A stretch of DNA of 64,000 bases from Ruminococcus sp. 210702-SL.1.03 (GTDB lineage Bacteria > Bacillota > Clostridia > Oscillospirales > Ruminococcaceae), in assembly GCF_020559915.1 (NCBI RefSeq), contig NZ_JAJCLZ010000007.1:62001-126000 (forward strand), read 5' to 3'. A program made the translations under genes and the position numbers. The notes below the pieces were generated by a model. That model was not told the origin of the DNA. It was given only the letters and a program-made list of their open reading frames with translations, and ran no database searches. Positions 17,544-26,930 of this stretch are shown in pieces. Every line of letters begins with the position of its first letter. Position 1 is the first letter of the stretch.

Positions 17544-17556
17544 ATCTACTCTTCAC

Positions 17557-17587
17557 GTCGATGGCTGAAAAAAGCCGTCGGCGTTTT
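17557..17587 (+). terminator. Weak terminator after secA
   Basis: CGATGGC...GCCGTCG hairpin (one G-U pair as RNA) followed by gcgtttt. Confidence 0.45.
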
Positions 17588-17613
17588 GAGGTTGAAAGGA
17601 CGAAAAAAAATTT

Positions 17614-18891
17614 ATGAAAAATGCTTTTACAGCCTTTACTTCGGCAGATATACTGCTGCCGCGCGACGCTGAGTACGAAAAGTGGGCGGTGATAGCCTGC
17701 GACCAGTTCACCTCAGAGCCCGAATACTGGCAGGAAACGGAAAAAATGACCGATGGCGCAGTTACCGCGCTAGACCTCATACTGCCCGAGATATACCTCG
17801 GCGAGGCGGATGTTGACAAGCGCATAGACAAGATAGCCGCGAATATGTACGGCTACCTCGACAGCGATGTTTTTGAAGAGCATAAAAACGCGCTGATATA
17901 CGTCGAGCGCATACAGACCGACGGCGTGCTGAGAGCGGGCGTTGTGGGCGCGGTAGACCTCGAAGAATACGACTACTCAAAAGGCTCGGCTTCGCAGATA
18001 CGCGCGACGGAAGCCACCGTTACCGAGCGTATACCGCCCAGAATAAAAGTTCGCGAGAAAGCGCCGATAGAGCTGCCGCATATCATGATACTCATCGACG
18101 ACGAGAAAAAAGCGCTCATCGAGCCGCTCGCCGAGCATAAGGACGATATGAAAAAGCTCTACGATTTTGAGCTGATGCAGGGCGGCGGCAGACTGGCAGG
18201 CTGGCTGCTGACCGACGCGCTTAGGGACGAGCTGCTGGAAAAACTGGCGAAATTCTCGGAAAAAGAAGCCTTTGAAAAACGCTACGGCTTGGCAGATACA
18301 GCGCCGCTGACATTCGCGATGGGCGACGGAAACCATTCGCTCGCGACCGCGAAAGCGTATTACGAAAAGCTGAAAGCCGCGAACCCCGATAAGGACATGA
18401 GCAGCCACCCCGCGAGATATGCACTGGCAGAGATCGTGAACCTGCACTCGCCCGCGCTGGATTTTGAGGCGATACACAGAATAGTCGGCACGGCGGACAT
18501 TGACCAAATGATGGCAAAAATGACGGACGAGCTGGGGCTGAGCGAAGAGCCTGCGGAGCAGAGCTTTGTAACAGTCCGCGGCGGCGAGAAAAAGAAGCTG
18601 TATGTGCATAAGCCGACCTCGAAGCTGACGGTAGGCTCGCTGCAAAATTTCCTCGATAAGTACCTTGCGGAAAATGGCGGAGATATAGACTATATCCACG
18701 GCACGGAGGTAGTAGAGAAGCTGGCGGCGGACGGCAAGAAGATAGGCTTTGTGCTGCCCGATATGGGTAAGGAGCAGCTTTTCCCGACGGTGATCGCGGA
18801 TGGCGCGCTGCCGAGAAAGACGTTCTCGATGGGACACGCGAGAGATAAGAGATATTATGTAGAAGCAAGAAAGATAACTGAGGAGAAGTAA
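17614..18891 (+). CDS. DUF1015 family protein
   Basis: 425 residues of the DUF1015 family, a cytoplasmic protein family of unknown function found across Firmicutes. Recognisable segments are LLPRDAEYEKWAVIACDQFT at the N terminus, a central FAMGDGNHSLATAKAYYE (about 230-247) and HGTEVVEKLAADGKKIGFVLPD near the end. In many genomes DUF1015 sits beside serine biosynthesis genes, but here it follows secA and no such gene is near. It has no membrane segments. A Shine-Dalgarno (AAAGGA) lies 13 nt before the ATG, somewhat far. Confidence 0.8.
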   Translation: MKNAFTAFTSADILLPRDAEYEKWAVIACDQFTSEPEYWQETEKMTDGAVTALDLILPEIYLGEADVDKRIDKIAANMYGYLDSDVFEEHKNALIYVERIQTDGVLRAGVVGAVDLEEYDYSKGSASQIRATEATVTERIPPRIKVREKAPIELPHIMILIDDEKKALIEPLAEHKDDMKKLYDFELMQGGGRLAGWLLTDALRDELLEKLAKFSEKEAFEKRYGLADTAPLTFAMGDGNHSLATAKAYYEKLKAANPDKDMSSHPARYALAEIVNLHSPALDFEAIHRIVGTADIDQMMAKMTDELGLSEEPAEQSFVTVRGGEKKKLYVHKPTSKLTVGSLQNFLDKYLAENGGDIDYIHGTEVVEKLAADGKKIGFVLPDMGKEQLFPTVIADGALPRKTFSMGHARDKRYYVEARKITEEK

Positions 18892-18950
18892 ACCGCGGCT
18901 GATAAAGCAGGATTCTAAACTTAGTAAAAATCGCGGTGTAAACGTCGAGC

Positions 18951-19228
18951 ACGAACAAACGAAAAGCGTGAAATCAAAAAGCGCGGGATGCAACGCCGCG
19001 CCAGCCGTTGCCGAGGGGGTCGAGGGGTGCGAGAAGCCCCGATCGTCGCGCTCCGCAGAGCGCGAAATCCCCAATCCGAAGGGGGCTCCGAAAAAGGTGA
19101 ATTGTATAACAGTCCGGTGGACTGTTATACAAGAGGAAAATCCCTGCGATAGAGGGATTTTCCTTGTTCGTCGCCCAACAAACGCGACCTTCAAGGGCGC
19201 ACGCCCTTGAACGAACAAACCAAAAGCC
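18951..19228. repeat. Palindrome-rich intergenic element flanked by direct repeats
   Basis: ACGAACAAACGAAAAGCG (18951-18968) recurs with two changes at 19211-19228. Between them lie CGCGCTC/GAGCGCG (19047-19064), a perfect 14-bp stem with a GGT loop at 19102-19132, a 12-bp stem at 19134-19164 and TTCAAGGGCG/CGCCCTTGAA at 19190-19211, itself enclosed by TTGTTCGT/ACGAACAA. No gene is supported here. It fits a mobile or repetitive extragenic element, or a cluster of transcript-processing hairpins. Confidence 0.6.
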
Positions 19229-19298
19229 CCCAACCCAAAAACCACCGCACCCCCACCCAAAAAGCGATCAAAAAGAAAGATCTCAGGAGTTGATGAAA

Positions 19299-20468
19299 AT
19301 GTTCATAGAAGAAGTAAAAAAAGAATTGACCACCCATATAATCCCTTATTGGGAAAAGCTGAAAGACGAGGAGTTCGGCGGCTTTTACGGCTACCGCGGC
19401 TTTGACCTTGTGCTAGATAAAAAGGCGGATAAGGGCGTTATACTCCACTCGCGTATACTTTGGTTCTTCTCTTCGTGCTACGAAGTGCTGGGCGATAAGA
19501 AATGCGCCGTGCTCGCTGACCACGCTTACGAATATGTGAAGAACCACTGCATAGATTACGAGATGGGCGGAGTTTACTGGATGACTACTTACGATGGTAA
19601 GATAGCCGACGGTATGAAACATACTTATAATATCGCTTTCGCAGTTTACGCACTCAGCGCTTATTATAACGCAAGCGGAAATATCGAAGCCCTGCACCTC
19701 GCCGAAAAACTCTTCGAGGATATTGAAACTAAGACCCCCGATGAGTACGGCTGCGTGGAAGCTTTCACCCGCGAGTGGGAGCCTGCCGATAACGAAGCCC
19801 TCTCGGAAAACGGCCTGCACGCTGAAAAGACTATGAATACCGTTCTCCACCTTATCGAGGCTTATACTGAGCTTTACCGCGCTAACCGCTCGGAAGAGGT
19901 GGCAGAAAGACTGAAATATCAGCTCGATATAGTTGAAAATAAGATATTCGATCACGATAATAACGCGCTCAAAGTTTTCTTTGATAATAAGTTCGACGTT
20001 ATCGGAAATATACATTCCTACGGCCACGACATAGAAGCAAGCTGGCTTACCGACCGCGCGGTGGAAATGCTCGGCGATGAGGAACTTACTAAGAAATTCA
20101 ACGCTCTTGACCTCCGCCTTGCGGAAAATATCTATAACATCGCCCTGGAGGACGGCGCGCTGAATAACGAGCGCGAGAACGATAAGATAGATAAAAAGCG
20201 CGTTTGGTGGGTGCAGGCGGAAGGCGTCGTAGGCTTTATCAACGCTTATCAGCATAGCGGCGATGAGAAATACCTCAAGGCTGCGGGCACTATCTGGGAA
20301 TACATCAAGTCGGACATCGTGGATAAGCGCCCCGAGGGCGAGTGGTACTCGGAAGTATCTTTCGACCATAAGCCGCACGACTGGAAAGAAGTTACCGGCC
20401 CTTGGAAGTGCCCCTACCATAACGGCAGAATGTGTCTTGAAGTCATCAAGAGAGGAATAGACTTCTGA
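19299..20468 (+). CDS. Cellobiose 2-epimerase
   Basis: 389 residues from ATG 19299, chosen because AGGAG lies 9 nt upstream (the ATG at 19293 would be only 3 nt away); this is the length of the R. albus enzyme. It is an (alpha/alpha)6 barrel of the N-acylglucosamine 2-epimerase superfamily: ADKGVILHSRILWFFS, MKHTYNIAFAVYALS, SYGHDIEASWL and KCPYHNGRMCLEV. His243 and His374 fall exactly at the positions known as catalytic in the R. albus epimerase. It isomerises cellobiose to glucosyl-mannose, feeding mannosylglucose phosphorolysis. It overlaps the next gene (TGATG) and lies upstream of an endoglucanase. Confidence 0.92.
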   Translation: MFIEEVKKELTTHIIPYWEKLKDEEFGGFYGYRGFDLVLDKKADKGVILHSRILWFFSSCYEVLGDKKCAVLADHAYEYVKNHCIDYEMGGVYWMTTYDGKIADGMKHTYNIAFAVYALSAYYNASGNIEALHLAEKLFEDIETKTPDEYGCVEAFTREWEPADNEALSENGLHAEKTMNTVLHLIEAYTELYRANRSEEVAERLKYQLDIVENKIFDHDNNALKVFFDNKFDVIGNIHSYGHDIEASWLTDRAVEMLGDEELTKKFNALDLRLAENIYNIALEDGALNNERENDKIDKKRVWWVQAEGVVGFINAYQHSGDEKYLKAAGTIWEYIKSDIVDKRPEGEWYSEVSFDHKPHDWKEVTGPWKCPYHNGRMCLEVIKRGIDF

Positions 20469-21157
20469 TGTACAAAACCGAAACGCATATGCACACCGCC
20501 GAAGGCTCTGCCTGCGCTTCCGCAGCGGGCGCTCAGCAGGCGGAACAGTATAAGGCGCAGGGGTATGATACTATAATAATCACCGACCATTTCTTTAACG
20601 GCAATACTGCGGTGGATAGATCGCAGCCGTGGGAGGGCATGGTGGAGCAGTTTTGCAGCGGATATGAAAACGCTAAGAAACGCGGCGACGAGATAGGTCT
20701 GAACGTGCTTTTCGGGCTGGAATACGCCTGGGAGGGCGCAGATCTTCTCGTTTACGGCGTGGATAAAAAGTGGCTGCTGGAAAACCCCGACCTTATGCAG
20801 ATAAACGTGCGCGAATTTTGCGACAGGGTTCACGCAAACGGCGGGGCTATCGTGCACGCTCACCCGTTTCGCGAGGCGCACTGGTATATTTTCGACTTGA
20901 AATTCCTGCCGTGGCACACCGACGGCGTGGAGATCTACAACGGCGGCAACGCTGAAAAGGTCTGGAACGAGCGCGCGAAGTGGTACGCCGAGCAGTACGG
21001 CTTTACCGCGACGGCGGGCAGCGACTGCCACCATATAGGCGGCGACAGATTTTTCGGAGTGCTCACTGAAGAGCCTATAACCGATATAGCGCAGTACGTT
21101 GACGCTGTGAAGAATAAGAAGATAGCGGGACTTTATGTGCCCGAAAAGTATAAGTGA
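20468..21157 (+). CDS. PHP-domain metal-dependent phosphoesterase
   Basis: 229 residues of the PHP superfamily. All metal-binding motifs are visible: THMHTAEGS at the N terminus, IIITDHFF (about 37-44), GLEYAW, IVHAHPFREAHW (about 133-144) and AGSDCHHIGGD (about 180-190). The substrate is unknown; relatives act on histidinol phosphate or other small phosphate esters. It is translationally coupled to the epimerase (stop and start overlap), which suggests a role in the same carbohydrate pathway, though no such link is established. Confidence 0.8.
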   Translation: MYKTETHMHTAEGSACASAAGAQQAEQYKAQGYDTIIITDHFFNGNTAVDRSQPWEGMVEQFCSGYENAKKRGDEIGLNVLFGLEYAWEGADLLVYGVDKKWLLENPDLMQINVREFCDRVHANGGAIVHAHPFREAHWYIFDLKFLPWHTDGVEIYNGGNAEKVWNERAKWYAEQYGFTATAGSDCHHIGGDRFFGVLTEEPITDIAQYVDAVKNKKIAGLYVPEKYK

Positions 21158-21184
21158 ATATGACGCAACGAAAGGAATACTAAT

Positions 21185-22354
21185 ATGAAAACAAAAAGAT
21201 TTGCGGCGGGCGTGCTTGCTGCCGCTATGTGCTTCGGCTGCCTTACCGCCTGCGGCGGCAGCGACAATAAAAACTCTGACAACGGCTCTGCCGCTTCGGC
21301 GACCGACTCCGCAGCGGAGAAAAAAGAAGTGAATATGGAGATACGCGACATATCTTCTTGGGACTTGGTAAAGGAAATGAAGATAGGCTGGAACTTGGGC
21401 AACACTATGGACGCTACGGGCGAGGGCCTTGAAGCTGAAACATCTTGGCAGCCCGCCGTCACTACCGAGGCTATGGCGAAGCTGCTCGCGGATACTGGCT
21501 TTAACGTTATGCGCGCTCCCGTATCGTGGGGCACACATATGGACGAAAATTACAACGTAGACCCCGAGTGGATGGCGCGCGTGCATGAGATAGTTGACTA
21601 CGGCATAAACAACGGACTTTTCGTTATCCTCAACACCCACCACGAGGAATGGTATTTCCCGACCAACGAGAATAAAGATCAGGATATAGAGCAGCTCACA
21701 GCGCTTTGGTCGCAGATTGCTGAGGAATTCAAGGGCTACGACGAGCACCTCATCTTTGAGGGACTCAACGAGCCGCGCTGCCGCGAAACGCCTATGGAGT
21801 GGACAGGCGGCGACGACGAGAGCCGCGCGGTGGTACAGGAGTACGCTAAGGCTTTCTACGAAACTGTTAGAAACAGCGGCGGCAACAACGCTAAGCGCCA
21901 CCTAATGCTGACGGGCTACGCGGCTTCATCGGGCAGAAAGTGCCTTGAGAACGTATGGCTGCCTGAGGACGACGATAAGGTGATAGTTTCGGTACACGCA
22001 TACCTGCCTTACTCCCTCGCGCTCGACACCAAGGGCACGGACAAGTGGGACGCTAATAACACCGGCGAGATAGATACCCTCTTCCTCAACCTCGACGAGC
22101 TGTTTTTGCAGAAGCAGATACCCGTTATCATCGGCGAATTCGGCACTGTGAATAAAGACAACCTCGATGACCGTATAGCCTGCGCTGAATATTATGTAGG
22201 CAAGGGCGCGGAGTACGGCGTGCCTATGCTTTGGTGGGACAACAACGCGACATTCGGCAACGGCGAGAATTTCGGTCTGATGGACAGAAGCATGATACCC
22301 GAATGGAAGTTCCCCGAGCTGGTAGACGCGCTGATAACCTCGGCTGCCAAGTAA
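21185..22354 (+). CDS. GH5 endoglucanase (cellulase) lipoprotein
   Basis: 389 residues. The N terminus is a lipoprotein signal with lipobox LTAC at about residues 19-22, followed by a Ser/Ala/Asp linker. The catalytic domain is GH5: KIGWNLGNTMDA, RAPVSWGTHMD, LNTHHEEWYFP, IFEGLNEPR with the proton donor Glu196, and VIIGEFGTVN with the nucleophile Glu318. It should cut internal beta-1,4-glucan bonds at the cell surface, where the lipid anchor holds it. There is no carbohydrate-binding or dockerin module. It lies 27 bp after the PHP gene with an AAAGGAA Shine-Dalgarno, so it is probably in the epimerase operon. Confidence 0.92.
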   Translation: MKTKRFAAGVLAAAMCFGCLTACGGSDNKNSDNGSAASATDSAAEKKEVNMEIRDISSWDLVKEMKIGWNLGNTMDATGEGLEAETSWQPAVTTEAMAKLLADTGFNVMRAPVSWGTHMDENYNVDPEWMARVHEIVDYGINNGLFVILNTHHEEWYFPTNENKDQDIEQLTALWSQIAEEFKGYDEHLIFEGLNEPRCRETPMEWTGGDDESRAVVQEYAKAFYETVRNSGGNNAKRHLMLTGYAASSGRKCLENVWLPEDDDKVIVSVHAYLPYSLALDTKGTDKWDANNTGEIDTLFLNLDELFLQKQIPVIIGEFGTVNKDNLDDRIACAEYYVGKGAEYGVPMLWWDNNATFGNGENFGLMDRSMIPEWKFPELVDALITSAAK

Positions 22355-22382
22355 TAAACGCTCAACGAAAGGAAATTTGAAA

Positions 22383-23057
22383 ATGGGAATATTGGGAAGA
22401 ATAGCGGCAGGTCTTGCGGCGGCGGCGCTCTGCTTTACGTTCGCGGCCTGCGGCAGCACAGACGACAGCTCTAAGAGCGAGGATAAAACAAAGTCGGCGG
22501 CAGAGATCTCTTCCGCTGAGGACTCGAAGACCCAGCTCGGAACGTTCACGATAACGCTTTACCCCGAGTACGCGCCGATAACCTGCGAGAATTTTGAGAA
22601 GCTGGTGAATGACGGTTTTTACAACGGGCTGACATTCCACCGCGTGGTAGAGGACTTCATGGCGCAGGGCGGCGACCCGAACGGCAACGGCACGGGCGGC
22701 AGCGACAGCAATATCAAGGGCGAATTTTTGCAGAACGGCGTTGACAACAAGCTTTCGCACACCCGCGGAGTAGTATCGATGGCGCGTTCGCAAGACCCCG
22801 ACAGCGCTTCTTCGCAGTTCTTCATCTGCTATACTGACGACTGCTCGTTCCTCGACGGACAGTATGCGGCTTTCGGCAAGGTGACCGAGGGCATGGAGGT
22901 AGTTGATTCGTTCCTCAACGTAGAGCGCGTTACCGGTACTGACGGTGCGATCTCATCGCCCACAACGCCCATCGTCATCAAAGAGGCTAAGATGATAGAC
23001 GATGACGTCGACGGCAACCCCAGAGCGACATTTGAAATGGTGCTCGGCGAAAATTGA
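22383..23057 (+). CDS. Cyclophilin-type peptidyl-prolyl cis-trans isomerase lipoprotein
   Basis: 224 residues from ATG 22383 (AAAGGAA 10 nt upstream). A lipoprotein signal with lipobox FAAC is followed by a short Ser/Asp/Lys linker and a cyclophilin domain: PITCENFEKLVNDGFYNGL, TFHRVVEDFMAQGGDPNG, RGVVSMARS and SQFFICYTDD. It should catalyse prolyl isomerisation and help fold exported proteins outside the membrane. It sits directly after the cellulase and may serve secreted enzymes. A strong terminator follows. Confidence 0.88.
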   Translation: MGILGRIAAGLAAAALCFTFAACGSTDDSSKSEDKTKSAAEISSAEDSKTQLGTFTITLYPEYAPITCENFEKLVNDGFYNGLTFHRVVEDFMAQGGDPNGNGTGGSDSNIKGEFLQNGVDNKLSHTRGVVSMARSQDPDSASSQFFICYTDDCSFLDGQYAAFGKVTEGMEVVDSFLNVERVTGTDGAISSPTTPIVIKEAKMIDDDVDGNPRATFEMVLGEN

Positions 23058-23063
23058 TAGATT

Positions 23064-23105
23064 TTCCGGCCGCTTTGCTGACTAGGGCAGGGCGGTCGGT
23101 TTTTC
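23064..23105 (+). terminator. Terminator after the cyclophilin gene
   Basis: A 13-bp stem (CCGGCCGCTTTGC against GCAGGGCGGTCGG, with G-U pairs) followed by TTTTT. Confidence 0.8.
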
Positions 23106-23197
23106 GTATACGGCACAATATGTTGATATATAACAGAAATATTACAATACATATTGAAGCTGTAATGAAATTGTAATCTTATGTAATGCAATTGTTC

Positions 23198-23227
23198 TTG
23201 ACGGCGGCGCAAAATGTGTTGTATAAT
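23198..23227 (+). promoter_or_regulatory. Promoter of the short RNA
   Basis: TTGACG, 18-bp spacer, TATAAT (23222-23227). Confidence 0.65.
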
Positions 23228-23233
23228 AAAATG

Positions 23234-23352
23234 GTAGAACAGAGAAAGAAAAGAATGAAATTACTAAGTGAAATACCCTTAGCTCGTTTCATCCTCTCCA
23301 AAATTTTTACACAAGTCAGAAGGCAGTCTCTCCGGACTGCCTTTCTTTTTTG
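23234..23352 (+). ncRNA. Candidate short RNA of about 115 nt with its own terminator
   Basis: It starts about 7 nt after the promoter at 23198-23227 and ends in an intrinsic terminator (AAGGCAGTC / GACTGCCTT, then TTTCTTTTTT, 23320-23352). Internal pairing ATGAAA/TTTCAT (23255-23260 with 23287-23292) and CTAAG/CTTAG (23264-23268 with 23278-23282) gives a stable 5' hairpin. A 32-codon frame from ATG 23255 runs through the terminator and lacks a Shine-Dalgarno, so an RNA is the simpler reading. It could be a free sRNA or a premature-termination leader of rny. Confidence 0.5.
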
Positions 23353-23415
23353 AGGGCGTTTTTTTGTACAATTCGTATAAAATTTTATCTGAGGGCAATT
23401 TGGACTAAAATATAC

Positions 23416-23444
23416 TTGACAAGCGAAGAAAAATATAGTAAAAT
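23416..23444 (+). promoter_or_regulatory. RNase Y promoter
   Basis: TTGACA (23416-23421), 17 bp, TAAAAT. The leader to the ATG at 23706 is about 255 nt, AT-rich and unusually long; I recognise no riboswitch in it. Confidence 0.65.
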
Positions 23445-23705
23445 TAAATCATGCATTATGTTTTTTATATTATTTCTCTCATCGTGATGAGCGGTGATTT
23501 ATTTTATAAAATAAAAATGCTTATTGAATCTTTAAAATTTTATATTGAAAAGGAACTTCGGGCAAAACGGTCTGTGTAACGGCATTTATATATTTATGGA
23601 TTAGTTATGTATGATATGCAGGGATATTGATACTATTATTCACTTCACAATTTAAAGACTGCCCCGCAAGTTCCCGACTTTCAAAGAAGGAGGAAGGCTA
23701 TACAC

Positions 23706-25280
23706 ATGGGTAGTAGTACATTGATACCGGTGATACTTGCCGCGCTCATAGCTTTGATCGTCGGCGGCGCGGCTGCCGCTTTCGTTGCGTTCAAGCAGGG
23801 CGTAAAGTACCGCCAGAAAACTGCCGAAGCAGCGATAGGCTCAGCCGAAAAAGAAGCTGAGAGGATACGCGAAGAAGCTGAGAAAAACGCTGAGTACCTG
23901 AAAAAAGAAGCTCTAGTAGAAGCAAACGACCAGATCCATCAGCAGCGCCAAGAGGCCGAAAAAGAGATCAAGGAACGCAGGAGCGAGGTTTCCCGCCAAG
24001 AGCGCAGACTTAACCAGAAGGAAGAAACGCTCGACAGAAAGATGAATTCACTTGAGCGCAAGGAGGATTCGCTTCAGGCAAAGCTCAAAAACGCCGACGA
24101 GAAGATAGCCGAGGCTGACAGGATAAAGAACAGCCAGCTGGAAGTTCTCGAAAAGATCTCGCAGTTTACCGTAGATCAGGCTAAGGAGTACCTGCTAAAC
24201 AGCTTGGAGGATGAGCTTACTCACGAAAAGGCTCTCAGGATCTCCGCTTACGAGTCACAGATAAAGGACGAGTGCGAGAACCGCGCAAGACAGTACATCT
24301 CGCTCGCGATAAGCCGCTGCGCCGCAGATCAGGTCTCCGAAACAGCCGTATCGGTAGTTACCCTGCCGAACGACGATATGAAGGGCAGGATCATCGGCCG
24401 CGAGGGCAGAAACATCAAGGCGATAGAAACGCTGACGGGCGTAGACCTTATCATAGACGATACGCCGGAGGCTATCACAATATCCTGCTTCGACCAGGTA
24501 CGCCGCGAGGTAGCGCGCATAGCGCTTGAAAAGCTCATCGCCGACGGCCGCATACACCCCACCCGCATAGAGGAAATGGTGGACAAGGCACGCCGCGAGG
24601 TAGAGCACAGGATAAAGCAGGAGGGCGAACGCGCCGTTCTGGAGACCAACGTACACGGCATAAACCACGAGCTTATCAAGCTGATAGGCAGACTGAGATA
24701 CAGAACGAGCTACCGCCAGAACGTTCTCGACCACTCGATAGAGGTGGCACATCTGGCAGGAATGATGGCTTCGGAACTGGGAGTAGACGCAAACCTTGCG
24801 AGAAGAGCAGGCCTGCTGCATGACGTCGGCAAGGCGCTCAGCTACGAGATAGAGGGTTCGCACGTTCAGATAGGCGTAGACGTATGTAAGAAATACAAGG
24901 AATCGCCTGACGTTATCCACGCGATAGAGGCTCACCACGGCGACGTAGAAACGCGCACCGTAGTAGCGGCGCTGGTACAGGCTGCAGACGCTATATCCGC
25001 AGCAAGACCCGGCGCAAGAAGCGAGAATTACGAGAACTACATCAAGCGTCTTGAAAAGCTGGAGGAGATATGCACTTCGTTTGACGGAGTAGAAAAATCC
25101 TACGCTATACAGGCGGGCCGCGAAGTACGCATCATGATACAGCCTGAGAAGATCAACGATGAGAAAATGGTTATCGTAGCGAGAGAGATCGCGAAGAAGA
25201 TTGAAAACGAAATGAATTATCCCGGACAGATAAAGATAAATCTGATCCGCGAGAGCCGCGTCGTTGAATTCGCAAGGTAA
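23706..25280 (+). CDS. rny: Ribonuclease Y
   Basis: 524 residues with the full RNase Y architecture. An N-terminal membrane helix (about 5-28) is followed by a long coiled coil (about 40-175), a KH domain ([19 protein letters not shown], near 220) and an HD domain with [12 protein letters not shown] and AIEAHHGD. It is the membrane-bound endoribonuclease that starts mRNA decay in many Firmicutes. The start has a strong site (AAGGAGGAAGG). A terminator with stem GCGGACA/TGTCCGC follows at 25293-25330. Confidence 0.95.
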   Translation: MGSSTLIPVILAALIALIVGGAAAAFVAFKQGVKYRQKTAEAAIGSAEKEAERIREEAEKNAEYLKKEALVEANDQIHQQRQEAEKEIKERRSEVSRQERRLNQKEETLDRKMNSLERKEDSLQAKLKNADEKIAEADRIKNSQLEVLEKISQFTVDQAKEYLLNSLEDELTHEKALRISAYESQIKDECENRARQYISLAISRCAADQVSETAVSVVTLPNDDMKGRIIGREGRNIKAIETLTGVDLIIDDTPEAITISCFDQVRREVARIALEKLIADGRIHPTRIEEMVDKARREVEHRIKQEGERAVLETNVHGINHELIKLIGRLRYRTSYRQNVLDHSIEVAHLAGMMASELGVDANLARRAGLLHDVGKALSYEIEGSHVQIGVDVCKKYKESPDVIHAIEAHHGDVETRTVVAALVQAADAISAARPGARSENYENYIKRLEKLEEICTSFDGVEKSYAIQAGREVRIMIQPEKINDEKMVIVAREIAKKIENEMNYPGQIKINLIRESRVVEFAR

Positions 25281-25292
25281 AAAAATCAAAAA

Positions 25293-25330
25293 TGGGGCGG
25301 ACATTTTATAAAAGTGTCCGCTCTTTTTAT
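25293..25330 (+). terminator. Terminator after rny
   Basis: GCGGACA-ttttataaaag-TGTCCGC followed by tcttttta. Confidence 0.75.
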
Positions 25331-25352
25331 AGTTATCGGGAGGGACAAAAAC

Positions 25353-26930
25353 ATGGCAAAAAAAGGCGCTACATACAGCGCAAAGTCAGACCGCCACGCC
25401 GAGCATAAGCACCTTTTTGGCTCGGGCGGAAAATCAGACTTTATAATAAACATGACCGCGCAGGGCGCGCAGAAGCTTTGCGGCGTGTACAGCATAATAG
25501 CTATACTTCTCGTCGCGCTTTCTTCGATACCTTACTACATCGCAAAAGCGGTGGAGAGCGGCGACGAATACAATATGCTGAACAGCGCCGACGGGCAGAC
25601 GCTGGCTTTTCTGATAATGACGCTGCTGGTGGCGGCGGGCTTTATCGGCATGCTGGTGTTCATGGTTGCGTGCGTAAAAAAAGAGATAGTTGTGGGAAAA
25701 AACAAGGCGCTCTGGCTTTTTGCGGGCGTGCTGATCTCGGCGCTGATCTCCACCCTTGCGGCGGACGATATAGGCACGGCTTTCTTCGGCTACCTCGATA
25801 GGGCTGAGGGCTTTATCACCATAATCGGCTACATCGGCTTTTTTGCGGTCGGCATGACGCTTACAAATGCTCTCTACCGCCGCCGCGCGGCTAATACCGT
25901 AGTAGTTATCGGTTCGGCGAACGCGCTGATGGGCATTTTGCAGAGCATACCCGCCCTCGCAAAGTGGATACCCGGCTACTACAATTATCTTTTCATCGAC
26001 TACATAAACAACGTTTCAAAGGCGGAGTATTTCAACAGATACGCCGGCTACGACGCTTCATACGCGGCGGACGGCTTTACCTGCTCGCCTTTCGCGCTGG
26101 GCGCACTGCTTACCATAGCTTTCGCGCTGGCTCTCAATAACGCCGCTTACGGAAAATTCATCGGCAGAGTGCTCAATACCGCCGCCTGCGCGCTCATGGC
26201 GGGCGCGGCGATAGCTACGCAGACATTCCCTGCGATGCTGGGCATAGCGGTAGTACTGCTTACGGCATTTATTCTCGCGATAGTCGGCGCGGTAAAGGAA
26301 AAGCAGGCGGATACCGAAAGCGAGGGCGGCGAGAGATTCGGCAAAGCGCCCGTGCTAATGGTGCTGCTCTGCGGCGTGATCTCTGCGGCGATATTCGGCG
26401 GCATATTCGCTACCGATAACTTCCGCATGAGGAACGAGCATATAATGTACACCGATTCCTTCGAGCGCTTGGGCATAGCCTACGGCGCACACTCGGCGCA
26501 CGAGGACGGCATTTACCCGACCCTTTGGTACGATGGCGCGCTCACTTTCGAGAACAGCCCCGTTATCGGCGTAGGCCCTGACAACTGGGCGGCTATGTGG
26601 AACAGCGGCGAGGGCATGGAGATAGACCGCACATACAACGAGTACCTCGATACAGCCGTTACGCGCGGCGTGCTGGGGCTGGCTTTCTACGCGGCTGTTA
26701 TCATCGTAACGCTCATCAAGGCGGCGCGCATCTTCCGCCGCACATTCGGCAAGGCTGACAAGCTGGCGGCGGGACTTTTCACAGCGTTCCTCGCATACGC
26801 AGTGCAGGCTTTCTTTAACATCAGCGCGCTTTGCTCTACGCCGTTTTTCTACCTCGTTATCGGAATCATCTGGAGCTACGACGCTAAGGGCAGACCGCTG
26901 GACGAGATAAAGAAAGGCAGCGAAAAGTGA
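25353..26930 (+). CDS. O-antigen ligase/polymerase-like polytopic membrane protein
   Basis: 525 residues from ATG 25353 with GGGAGGG 9 nt upstream. About ten to twelve hydrophobic segments span the protein after a basic, cytoplasmic N-terminal tail (about 1-45). A large loop (about 330-450) contains NSPVIGVGPDNWAAMW and EYLDTAVTRGVLGLAFY, which match the Wzy_C / O-antigen-ligase pattern. Such proteins ligate or polymerise surface glycans outside the membrane. It overlaps the ABC ATPase gene by 4 nt, so the two are co-translated. Confidence 0.75.
   Translation: MAKKGATYSAKSDRHAEHKHLFGSGGKSDFIINMTAQGAQKLCGVYSIIAILLVALSSIPYYIAKAVESGDEYNMLNSADGQTLAFLIMTLLVAAGFIGMLVFMVACVKKEIVVGKNKALWLFAGVLISALISTLAADDIGTAFFGYLDRAEGFITIIGYIGFFAVGMTLTNALYRRRAANTVVVIGSANALMGILQSIPALAKWIPGYYNYLFIDYINNVSKAEYFNRYAGYDASYAADGFTCSPFALGALLTIAFALALNNAAYGKFIGRVLNTAACALMAGAAIATQTFPAMLGIAVVLLTAFILAIVGAVKEKQADTESEGGERFGKAPVLMVLLCGVISAAIFGGIFATDNFRMRNEHIMYTDSFERLGIAYGAHSAHEDGIYPTLWYDGALTFENSPVIGVGPDNWAAMWNSGEGMEIDRTYNEYLDTAVTRGVLGLAFYAAVIIVTLIKAARIFRRTFGKADKLAAGLFTAFLAYAVQAFFNISALCSTPFFYLVIGIIWSYDAKGRPLDEIKKGSEK

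Noticed and set aside
17977..19260. Long minus-strand frame spanning DUF1015 and the palindromic element
   Set aside because: Antisense to DUF1015, Arg-rich and runs through hairpins; not a gene.
20414..21901. Long minus-strand frame across the PHP and cellulase genes
   Set aside because: Both sense genes have full catalytic motifs; the antisense frame has none.
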